From positions 1 to 5,462 of the forward strand of contig JACCZZ010000335.1 in the NCBI GenBank assembly GCA_013695715.1: a DNA stretch of 5,462 nucleotides, read 5' to 3'. The first letter of the stretch is position 1, and the number at the start of each line of letters is the position of its first letter. Positions 1 to 5,462 of the stretch are shown one piece after another. The position numbers were made by a program, and so were the translations under genes. The notes under the pieces were generated by a model. That model did not search any database and had not been told where the DNA came from. It saw only the letters and a program-made list of their open reading frames with translations. The DNA comes from Chitinophagales bacterium. Lineage in GTDB: Bacteria; Bacteroidota; Bacteroidia; Chitinophagales; UBA10324.

Positions 1-396
1 TTTTACAACCTCACTTGCTTTGCCCAGCAAGACAGTAGTTCTTCCCGTGAATCAATACCCGTTTTACAAGAAAACCTTGAAAATAACAGACAACAGCAAA
101 CCCCCAACTATAATCATCAAACTCAAAATCCAAAGACAAACATCCCCCAGGCTAAACCATCCACAAGGGATACATCTATAAGGAAAACTGTGATGGCACC
201 CTATAAGGATTCAATAAGTGAATCTAATAAGTCATCACTAATTGATAGTGCAAGCCAGAAAAAAATTGAACAATTGGTGGGTAGTGACAAAAGGTTGGGT
301 AAGGATGCCCAAGGACGGGAGTTATACCAGGATGAAGATGCACGAATCTATTTTGTAGATGATGCTGGTAATAAAGTCTATATTCCCAATAAATAA
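1..396 (+). CDS. Small exported protein, 5' end missing (hypothetical)
   Basis: The reading frame is open from the first base and stops at TAA 394-396, giving 131 visible residues; the true start lies outside the window. The GTG/ATG at 190-195 is internal and should not be taken as the start. The first visible residues (FYNLTCFAQQ) look like the end of a type I signal peptide with cleavage after Ala8, so the mature protein is probably periplasmic or outside the inner membrane. Residues 9-60 are a polar, Gln/Asn/Ser/Pro-rich segment that is probably disordered. Residues 95-131 form a more structured-looking tail rich in Gly, Tyr and Asp (GRELY, then YFVDDAGNKVYI). This tail resembles the short Gly/Tyr 'YY-x-D-x-x-G-x-K-x-Y' motif seen at the end of many small Bacteroidota proteins and in PBCV-type basic adaptor domains; that likeness is my impression, not a search result. 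Function is unknown. Confidence 0.72.
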   Translation, partial: FYNLTCFAQQDSSSSRESIPVLQENLENNRQQQTPNYNHQTQNPKTNIPQAKPSTRDTSIRKTVMAPYKDSISESNKSSLIDSASQKKIEQLVGSDKRLGKDAQGRELYQDEDARIYFVDDAGNKVYIPNK

Positions 397-441
397 CTTA
401 AGAACATTTTGTTATTTAAGCAGATAGGATTAAAGCCTATC
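390..441 (+). terminator. Two small hairpins after the first gene, possible weak terminator
   Basis: An 8-bp AT stem pairs TAAATAAC (390-397, overlapping the stop codon) with GTTATTTA (411-418). A second stem pairs GATAGG (423-428) with CCTATC (436-441) across a 7-base loop. Neither is followed by a T run, so intrinsic termination is only a possibility. The position just past a stop codon is the main argument. Confidence 0.3.
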
Positions 442-711
442 ATACACACATGAAACTCAGAATTACTCAAAGTAAAACCAGAAAACCTTTAGAAGTATCA
501 TGCAGCCATTTCAATATTAATACCGTCTAACTAATCTGATAATCTTTAATATTTTCTTAAAAGCTGATTCTGTTGTAGAGATAACACCCCAAAGTGGATA
601 AAAAAACAATTATTAAGGACACATTTACAATATTCGGAATGATTTTCTCATATGTTTGTACAGCTCATAAAAGATGCTGATTCAATAACCTTAATCCTAA
701 AACCATTAAAC
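397..711. other. Non-coding stretch between the first gene and the barrel gene
   Basis: This is 315 AT-rich bases with no convincing gene on either strand. The left end holds the hairpins described at 390-441 and the right end holds the -7 box at 651-658, so bases after about 665 are probably the 5' leader of the barrel gene. Between about 445 and 620 I see no strong hairpin, repeat or motif. Confidence 0.6.
624..658 (+). promoter_or_regulatory. Bacteroidota-type promoter for the outer-membrane barrel gene
   Basis: TATGTTTG at 651-658 matches the Bacteroidota -7 consensus TAnnTTTG exactly. TTTA at 624-627 is a weak candidate -33 element (consensus TTTG/TTG), 23 bases upstream, at the long end of the usual spacing. 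Transcription would begin near 665, giving a leader of roughly 45 bases before the ATG at 712. The ATG at 652-654 lies inside the -7 box, so it would not be on this transcript. Confidence 0.5.
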
Positions 712-1413
712 ATGAAACGAACCATTTTTTTCTTAGGAGTTATCGCAATGATTGCTTCCTTTAATCAAAGTAAAGCACAAGAAACCGGAGACGAGCAGAA
801 CTTTTATATAGGTGTTCGTTTTCTACCCACACTGTCAAGCTTGGAAGTGCAGGGTGATTCAACTGCCAACGGGGAAGCAACAGTTATAAAAACTGAAGCG
901 ACTTTAGGCTATGGCTTTGGGGCTGTATTAGGGTATAATTTTAATAGGCATATAGGAGCACAGGCGGAGGTCATTTATTCTTCGTTGAGCCAAAAGTATG
1001 AAGATCCGAGCAGACCTGGCGAAATAAATAAAATCAATCTGAGTTATTTGCATATTCCGCTATTGCTTGTTCTTAATACTAATAGTACCAAACCTGTAAA
1101 TTTTAACCTTGCAGTTGGACCACAGTTAGGAATTCTTGTGGGATCCAAATTTGATGCAGCAGCTCAGGATAGCACTGTTACTAGTACTGCCGTTCTTAAT
1201 GCCAAATCCGGTGATGTAGGATTTGCTTATGGTGCCGGCATTGACTTCAATCTGGGTCCTGTTGTAACAATTGGTGTAGGTTATAGGGGAGTTATAGGTC
1301 TTTTAGATATAAGTGATGATAGTGCAACTAAAGAAACCGATCAATTTTATGTTCTTCAGAAATCAAAGGTGAAAACGAATGCAGGTTATATTGGCATCCG
1401 GTTTCGCATCTAA
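712..1413 (+). CDS. Outer-membrane beta-barrel protein (porin-like, PorT/OMP_b-brl_2 type)
   Basis: This encodes a 233-residue protein predicted to fold as a small beta-barrel in the outer membrane. The ATG at 712 is preferred over the in-frame ATG at 652. It gives a clean signal peptide (MKRTIFFLGVIAMIASF, cleavage after SKA22, before Gln23), follows an A-rich leader, and lies downstream of the -7 box that covers the earlier ATG. The mature part alternates short amphipathic strands with polar loops: GYGFGAVLGYNF (67-78), IGAQAEVIYSSL (81-92), YLHIPLLLVL (112-121), FNLAVGPQLGILVG (131-144), GFAYGAGIDFNLG (170-182), TIGVGYRGVIGL (186-197), and a final strand GYIGIRFRI. The YLHIPLLL strand and the GPQLG turn are typical of the PorT-like barrel family. 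The family is broad and includes uncharacterised porin-like proteins, so no substrate can be assigned. It appears to be transcribed alone, ending at the hairpin 1438-1483. Confidence 0.87.
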   Translation: MKRTIFFLGVIAMIASFNQSKAQETGDEQNFYIGVRFLPTLSSLEVQGDSTANGEATVIKTEATLGYGFGAVLGYNFNRHIGAQAEVIYSSLSQKYEDPSRPGEINKINLSYLHIPLLLVLNTNSTKPVNFNLAVGPQLGILVGSKFDAAAQDSTVTSTAVLNAKSGDVGFAYGAGIDFNLGPVVTIGVGYRGVIGLLDISDDSATKETDQFYVLQKSKVKTNAGYIGIRFRI

Positions 1414-1437
1414 CTAATGGAATTGTTGATATTTTAC

Positions 1438-1483
1438 AAGAAGCAGGAAGAAAAATCATAATTGGTTTTTCTTCCTGCTTCTT
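1438..1483 (+). terminator. Long perfect hairpin after the barrel gene, likely terminator
   Basis: AAGAAGCAGGAAGAAAAA (1438-1455) is perfectly complementary to 1466-1483, an 18-bp stem. A G-T pair plus two more pairs extend it to 21 bp with the tetraloop TAAT (1459-1462). It starts 24 bases after the stop codon. Unlike a textbook terminator, the A/T run is at the loop end and no T run follows the stem, so 3'-end protection or RNase processing is an alternative role. Confidence 0.7.
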
Positions 1484-1586
1484 AATAATGTGTTAAGTTG
1501 GAATAAAAACTTTTCTAAAATTCTAAATGAATCAAAATTTTTAGTAATTTACTCACCAATTTTAAAATCTAAAATCAAATAAAACA

Positions 1587-1847
1587 ATGGGAAGTATTGG
1601 AAGACCTATTACCAGACCTGCAAAATTAATGGATGGTTTCTACATAGAAGTTAGGAATAAAGGATCTAAGAATAAAGGAGTTAGAATCAGAAGTGAGAAT
1701 AAAATTGCAATGGAGGGGGCTGCTAAAGAGTACTCTAGAAACAAAGAAGTAATTGTTTTGGGGGAATATAAAAACGATACATGGCTTAATGAGCAGGCTC
1801 ACGCCCCTACAAAAGGTAAAGCTTCGAAATTGCAGGTAAGCGAATAA
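1587..1847 (+). CDS. Small basic protein of unknown function (86 aa)
   Basis: I do not recognise this gene. The 86-residue product is soluble, with no signal peptide or membrane segment, and is basic (17 Lys/Arg against 10 Asp/Glu), which would fit a nucleic-acid or ribosome contact but does not prove it. The start MGSIGRPITRP is followed by DGFYIEVRNKG (16-26), a run with Lys or Arg at roughly every second or third position (28-39), a likely helix MEGAAKEYSRNKEV (42-55), then VIVLGEYKNDTWLNE (55-69) and a polar tail. The layout suggests a small beta-alpha-beta fold. The ATG follows an A-rich leader typical of the phylum; no Shine-Dalgarno or clear -7 box is present. It stands alone after a strong hairpin and converges on the amidohydrolase gene. 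Coding is supported by the open frame with ordinary amino-acid content, not by homology. Confidence 0.68.
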   Translation: MGSIGRPITRPAKLMDGFYIEVRNKGSKNKGVRIRSENKIAMEGAAKEYSRNKEVIVLGEYKNDTWLNEQAHAPTKGKASKLQVSE

Positions 1848-1939
1848 TTACAAGTTTGTATTTTCATAGACTGTGGAAATCTTCAGCATTCTCCCTGAAA
1901 CTTTGTATGCTTTATAAATTCTTTTGTTAAATAAGTCTC

Positions 1940-3565
1940 TTAAAAAACCTTTTCGCCGTTAACATAGGTTGCCATAACCTTTGCTTTAAAAGTTTCCATT
2001 ATTGGGATAGTCATAATGTCCTTATCCAAAACAACAAAGTCTGCGAATTTACCCGCCTCTAAGCTTCCTTTTTCATTCTCTTCAAAGTTTGCAAACGCGG
2101 CCCATATAGTCATTGCTCTAAGCGCTTGCTCTCGCGTGAGCGCGTTTCGTAAATCAAAGCCATCAACAGGATACCCTTTGCGGTCTTTTCTTGCAACTGC
2201 TGCATAAAAACCAAAGATTGGATTAATATCTTCTACAGGAAAATCACTCCCGTCTGCTATCCACCCATTTTCTTTCAGTAAATCCTCATATGCATAGGCA
2301 CCCCTTATGCGGTAAATACCCAGGCGGTCTGTTGCCCAATACATATCACTGGTAGCGTGAGCAGGCTGAACTGAAGGGACAATGGTAAATTGATGGAACA
2401 GATCAAAATCATCAGGCGCAATTACCTGGCAATGCTCAATACGCCATCGACGGTCATTCGGACCTCCCAATTGTGCTCCATAGACCTGAAGGATCATTCT
2501 GTTCGCCGAATCGCCTATAGCATGAGTGCACATCTGGAAACCATGATCGTAACACAATTTTGCCTCTTGTTCAAAATAGATCGTAGGTTTCAATTGTAAA
2601 CCTCTCGTGTTTCTCGCATCTGAATATGGAGCTAATAGTAATGCGCCGCGTGAACCTAAAGCTCCATCAGCATAATACTTGAATGCCCGCACATTTAATC
2701 TGTCTGTTTTATACGGGCCATTTTTAAAATAGAAGTTTTTATTCTCTTCATTATCTGTCAGCATTGCATAAACACGAATTTTCAATTCATCATCTTTTTG
2801 CAAAGCATTGATGATGTCAATTACACTTTTTTCCAAACCTGCATCTGAAACTGTTGTAAGTCCGACAGCAAAACAACGACGCTGCGCTTTTAACAACGCG
2901 TCTGTAACTGCTTCCACAGAAGGTTTAGGAATAAGTTTTTCAACAGAATCCATCGCATTGTCAAGCAGCAGACCAGAAGGTTTTCCATCAACAAGAATCA
3001 CATCGCCTCCTGAAATTTTGGTATATTGATCAATGCCAGCCAGGTCAAGAGCTTTTTGATTTACAACACAAGCATGCCCATCGATGCGTTTCAGATACAC
3101 AGGTTTTTCGGGAAAAAGTGAATCCAGCTCACTCTTATCTGGAAAGTTTTTTACATCCCAATCATTCTGGTCCCATCCACGCCCCATGACCCATCCATCA
3201 TTATTTATTGAATCATAAGCAGATACGGAGTCAAGCACCTCTTCCCACGATTTGGTTCCTACCAAATCTATTTGTGAAAGATTCATTCCGTATCCATAAA
3301 AATGACAATGGGCATCTATGAATCCGGGAAAAATTGTTTTTCCTTTTAAATCTGTTTTATTCTTGGTCTTATAAGCTTTTAATAAATATTGCTTGTCACC
3401 TACGGCAACTATTTTTCCTTCATTCACCACCATAGCCTCTGCAACAGTGCTATCTTTATCAACGGTATAAATTCTTCCATTAAAAAAAAGATGGTCCACA
3501 GAGCTTTTATTTTGACATGAAAACAAAGTAAGGATCAGAAGATGCCAGAATAAAAGATGTTTCAT
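1940..3565 (-). CDS. Amidohydrolase-family lipoprotein (Amidohydro_3, YtcJ-like)
   Basis: This encodes a 541-residue metal-dependent hydrolase of the amidohydrolase superfamily, close to the YtcJ/Amidohydro_3 group, which hydrolyses C-N bonds in amides or related compounds; the substrate is unknown. The start is taken as ATG at 3563-3565. A TTG four codons earlier (3575-3577) is possible but would only add MPIC before the signal. The N-terminus is a lipoprotein signal with lipobox LFSC and lipidated Cys17. Residues 25-80 form the small beta-sandwich part (FNGRIYTVD, then FPGFIDAH). Likely metal and catalytic residues are His86 and His88 (HxH), Lys296 in the KYYADGALGSRGA motif, His348 (THAIGD), His378 (IEHCQ) and Asp441 (DGSDFP). 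Family motifs GRGWDQNDW (128-136) and DGHACVVNQKAL (162-173) are present, and length is normal. The residues after Cys17 (QNKSS) lack the acidic cluster linked to surface export, so periplasmic anchoring is more likely (inference). It is transcribed alone, convergent with the small basic gene and divergent from the rhomboid gene. Confidence 0.93.
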   Translation of the reverse strand: MKHLLFWHLLILTLFSCQNKSSVDHLFFNGRIYTVDKDSTVAEAMVVNEGKIVAVGDKQYLLKAYKTKNKTDLKGKTIFPGFIDAHCHFYGYGMNLSQIDLVGTKSWEEVLDSVSAYDSINNDGWVMGRGWDQNDWDVKNFPDKSELDSLFPEKPVYLKRIDGHACVVNQKALDLAGIDQYTKISGGDVILVDGKPSGLLLDNAMDSVEKLIPKPSVEAVTDALLKAQRRCFAVGLTTVSDAGLEKSVIDIINALQKDDELKIRVYAMLTDNEENKNFYFKNGPYKTDRLNVRAFKYYADGALGSRGALLLAPYSDARNTRGLQLKPTIYFEQEAKLCYDHGFQMCTHAIGDSANRMILQVYGAQLGGPNDRRWRIEHCQVIAPDDFDLFHQFTIVPSVQPAHATSDMYWATDRLGIYRIRGAYAYEDLLKENGWIADGSDFPVEDINPIFGFYAAVARKDRKGYPVDGFDLRNALTREQALRAMTIWAAFANFEENEKGSLEAGKFADFVVLDKDIMTIPIMETFKAKVMATYVNGEKVF

Positions 3566-3785
3566 ACAGATAGGCAAAATACAAACTTCTTTTACATTCA
3601 GATTAAGCTATATAATGGAAACAATGTGAGAAGCAATGTGGTTATTTAGTACGCTTGAGGAATTGTTTAAAGGATCACCAAGAAGGGTAAAACGATAATA
3701 AAACCACAATAAATAAGAGCTTGAAATTGAAGCCGAACTTTACTCACCTTCTGTGATCTCTAAATGATTGTAAATTGAATCTTGA

Positions 3786-4526
3786 ATGGAAAACAATAGT
3801 GTAAAGGAAAAAGAAAGTCAGAGAATTACTGTCAGCATATTAATTCCTTTGCTCTTTGTCTGTGCATTATGGCTTATATATTTCATTGAATATGCACGCG
3901 GAAAAGACTTTTCGATACTTGGAATATTACCCCGTTCATTAATAGGTTTAACAGGAATACTCTTTACCCCTTTTCTGCATGGCAGCTTCAGTCACCTGAT
4001 GTCGAACACAATTCCTTTGCTTGTTCTTGGGTCAGGCTTCATATATTTCTACAGGAACATTGCCTATAAAATATTTTTGCTGATATGGCTTATAGATGGT
4101 TTAGGAGTGTGGCTGCTCGGAAGAGAGGCCTATCATATTGGTGCAAGCGGATTGGTATATGGAATGGCCAGCTTTTTAATATTTAGTGGCATTCTTAGAA
4201 AGAATCGCAGACTACTTGCACTTGCAATGGTTATCATATTTGTTTATGGAGGCCTGATTTGGGGAATGCTTCCCTATATTCCCGATGTTTCCTGGGAGGC
4301 GCACCTATTTGGCTTTCTGGCGGGGATATATTTTTCAATTCATTATTTGCTTGATGGTCCGCCAAATGATCCCGTTCCGGAATGGATGCATGAGGATGAA
4401 GAACAGGGAGATAGTAATGGTGAGAATAATATTAACGATCAGAAAGATAATGAGGGAAACTCTACCCTGCAGGAAAATATTAATGTAAAATACATTTATT
4501 TACCTACCGGTAATCCGGAAAAATGA
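3786..4526 (+). CDS. Rhomboid-family intramembrane serine protease
   Basis: This encodes a 246-residue inner-membrane protease that cleaves other membrane proteins within or near their transmembrane helices. About six hydrophobic helices are visible (roughly 15-36, 52-64, 75-90, 95-112, 119-137 and 144-189 as two). The catalytic dyad is Ser121 in the GASG motif and His173 in the last helix, followed by the helix-packing pattern Gly176-x3-Gly180. His70 and Asn74 in HGSFSHLMSN match the oxyanion-site histidine and asparagine of bacterial rhomboids such as GlpG. All key residues are present, so it should be active. The start is fixed by an in-frame TGA directly before the ATG (3783-3785). After the last helix there is a 55-residue cytosol- or periplasm-facing tail (191-246), strongly acidic and Asn-rich up to about 232, ending in the hydrophobic patch VKYIYLP. 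The substrate is unknown. It has its own 220-base upstream gap shared with the divergent amidohydrolase; I see no clear promoter there. Confidence 0.94.
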   Translation: MENNSVKEKESQRITVSILIPLLFVCALWLIYFIEYARGKDFSILGILPRSLIGLTGILFTPFLHGSFSHLMSNTIPLLVLGSGFIYFYRNIAYKIFLLIWLIDGLGVWLLGREAYHIGASGLVYGMASFLIFSGILRKNRRLLALAMVIIFVYGGLIWGMLPYIPDVSWEAHLFGFLAGIYFSIHYLLDGPPNDPVPEWMHEDEEQGDSNGENNINDQKDNEGNSTLQENINVKYIYLPTGNPEK

Positions 4527-4573
4527 CAATTATGATTCTTTGCAATGAATATCTTTCAGTGGTTAAGTCTGGC

Positions 4574-4603
4574 TTTCCTGAATAAAAAAGAATCTTACTT
4601 TTG
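4574..4603 (+). promoter_or_regulatory. Bacteroidota-type promoter in front of nuoL
   Basis: TACTTTTG at 4596-4603 matches the -7 consensus TAnnTTTG exactly. TTTC at 4574-4577 is a one-mismatch -33 candidate with 18 bases between the two. Transcription would start around 4610, leaving a leader of about 28 bases that contains the AGGTGA ribosome site. This suggests nuoL begins its own transcription unit and does not depend on read-through from the rhomboid gene. Confidence 0.6.
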
Positions 4604-4620
4604 CGCCGCCTATATCAACC

Positions 4621-4626
4621 AGGTGA
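4621..4626 (+). promoter_or_regulatory. Ribosome binding site of nuoL (decides the start)
   Basis: AGGTGA lies 11 bases before the ATG at 4638 and 17 before the second in-frame ATG at 4644, so it favours 4638. Shine-Dalgarno-like sites are otherwise scarce in this window. Confidence 0.45.
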
Positions 4627-4637
4627 TTATATAATCC

Positions 4638-5462
4638 ATGCTGATGAATTCATTTGCCTGGCTGATTCCATTCCTGCCGCTTATCGGATTTCTGATCAAT
4701 GGGCTGGGCTTTCGTAAATTGTCAAAAGGAATTGTCAGCGTTGTAGGTTGCGGTTCTGTATTGCTTTCCTTTATAATTGTAGCGGGCATCTTCATTCAAT
4801 CTCTTTCTGAACCAATTTCTCAGCGTATAGACCTTTATAACTGGATCTCAGCGGCCAGCATAAATATATCATTTTCATTTCTAATCGATCCTCTTTCAAT
4901 CATAATGATGTTGATTATTACAGGGGTTGGCTTTTTGATCCATGTATATTCAGTGGGTTATATGAAAGATGATGAAGGCTTTGGGAAATTCTTTGCCTAT
5001 ATGAATCTCTTTATTTTTTTTATGCTCATTCTAGTTTTAGGATCCAGCTACATAATGATGTTTATTGGCTGGGAGGGAGTGGGGCTCTGTTCATTCTTAC
5101 TTATTGGTTTTTGGTGGAAGAATCAGGATTACACGGCAGCAGCTAATAAGGCATTTATCATGAATCGCATTGGTGACCTGGGATTTATTTTAGGAATATT
5201 CCTCATGTTCGTCACATTTGGCTCTTCCGATTTTGATAAAGTTTTTCAGGGAGCTTTCTCTTTACCGACAAATGATTCAGTAATCATTTTTATTACACTA
5301 TTATTGTTGATTGGGGCCATTGGAAAAAGTGCGCAAATACCCCTATTCACCTGGCTGCCCGATGCCATGGCTGGCCCCACTCCTGTGAGTGCTTTGATTC
5401 ATGCCGCTACCATGGTTACGGCGGGAGTTTACATGATCGTTCGGTCTAACATCCTTTATTCT
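4638..5462 (+). CDS. nuoL: NADH-quinone oxidoreductase subunit L, 3' end missing
   Basis: This is the first 275 codons of the large antiporter-like membrane subunit of respiratory complex I, which helps pump protons across the inner membrane as NADH passes electrons to quinone. The frame is open to the right edge; full NuoL is usually a little over 600 residues, so less than half is seen. An in-frame TAA (4632-4634) just upstream and the AGGTGA site set the start at 4638. Hydrophobic helices fill the sequence. Family signatures are the N-terminal domain ISFSFLIDPLSIIM (77-90), GWEGVGLCSFLLIGFWW (144-160) with the key Glu146, NKAFIMNRIGDLGF (170-183) with Asp180, GKSAQIPLFTWLPDAMAGPT (229-248) with the proton-path Lys230, and ALIHAATMVTAGVYMIVR (252-269) with His255. 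These mark true NuoL over Mrp antiporter or DabB relatives. The upstream gene is a rhomboid protease, not nuoK, which is unusual for a nuo operon. Confidence 0.95.
   Translation, partial: MLMNSFAWLIPFLPLIGFLINGLGFRKLSKGIVSVVGCGSVLLSFIIVAGIFIQSLSEPISQRIDLYNWISAASINISFSFLIDPLSIIMMLIITGVGFLIHVYSVGYMKDDEGFGKFFAYMNLFIFFMLILVLGSSYIMMFIGWEGVGLCSFLLIGFWWKNQDYTAAANKAFIMNRIGDLGFILGIFLMFVTFGSSDFDKVFQGAFSLPTNDSVIIFITLLLLIGAIGKSAQIPLFTWLPDAMAGPTPVSALIHAATMVTAGVYMIVRSNILYS

Noticed and set aside
1882..1899. TTCAG/CTGAA hairpin between the convergent genes as a two-way terminator.
   Set aside because: Only five pairs, with no T run on either side; too weak to call.
2016..3029. Plus-strand open frames at 2016-2207, 2390-2599 and 2808-3029.
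   Set aside because: They lie antisense inside the well-supported amidohydrolase gene and encode no recognisable protein.
1548..3748. Shared 10-mer TTTACTCACC at 1548-1557 and 3739-3748, upstream of the small basic gene and the rhomboid gene, as a common regulatory site.
   Set aside because: Ten-base matches are expected by chance in a window this size, and the distances to the two starts do not add further support.
4534..4594. GATTCTTT (4534-4541) and AAAGAATC (4587-4594) as a terminator stem for the rhomboid gene.
   Set aside because: The loop would be 45 bases, the stem is AT-rich, and the right arm abuts the nuoL promoter; pairing is probably accidental.
4545..4634. A 29-codon open frame (MNIFQWLSLAFLNKK...) ending three bases before nuoL and in the same frame, as a possible leader peptide.
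   Set aside because: The predicted nuoL promoter (4596-4603) lies inside it, so most nuoL transcripts would lack its start; there is no ribosome site and the short length fits chance.
4285..4795. Open frames at 4285-4488 (+) and 4610-4795 (-).
   Set aside because: They are alternative-frame shadows of the rhomboid and nuoL genes.
4638..5462. Mrp antiporter subunit or DabB (inorganic-carbon uptake) instead of NuoL.
   Set aside because: The exact signatures GWEGVGLCS, NKAFIMNRIGD and the GKSAQIPLFTWLPDAMAGPT run are those of respiratory NuoL; only the missing C-terminal half leaves slight doubt.

Overview
The window looks like ordinary chromosome from a member of the Bacteroidota, probably of the Cytophagales/Flavobacteriia type. 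The evidence is AT-rich DNA, A-rich leaders with little Shine-Dalgarno signal, two matches to the Bacteroidota -7 promoter consensus TAnnTTTG, a PorT-like outer-membrane barrel, a Cys-anchored lipoprotein, and a canonical respiratory NuoL. No tRNA, rRNA, CRISPR array, insertion sequence or phage gene is visible. Genus or species cannot be named from this sequence.

Layout from left to right: (1) The 3' part of a small exported protein, open from base 1 to 396, with its N-terminus outside the window. (2) A 315-base non-coding stretch with two small hairpins at its left end and a -7 promoter box at its right end. (3) An outer-membrane beta-barrel gene (712-1413, +), closed by a long, perfectly paired hairpin (1438-1483). 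(4) A small basic protein of unknown function (1587-1847, +). (5) Convergent to it, a long amidohydrolase lipoprotein gene (1940-3565, -). (6) Divergent from that, a rhomboid-type intramembrane serine protease (3786-4526, +). (7) The first 275 codons of nuoL (4638 to the right edge, +), the antiporter-like proton-pumping subunit of respiratory complex I, with its own promoter and running off the window.

The genes do not form an obvious pathway. Most appear to be single transcription units: the spacing is wide (about 90-315 bases), the directions alternate, and there are separate promoter or terminator signals. The common theme is the cell envelope: an exported protein, an outer-membrane barrel, a lipoprotein enzyme, and two inner-membrane proteins. 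nuoL is notable for starting a unit of its own right after a rhomboid gene, with no nuoK in front of it.

I found no convincing previously undescribed system here. The items most worth a second look are the unknown 86-residue protein, the isolated nuoL start, the purine-rich hairpin whose A/U pairs sit at the loop side, and several start-site corrections.
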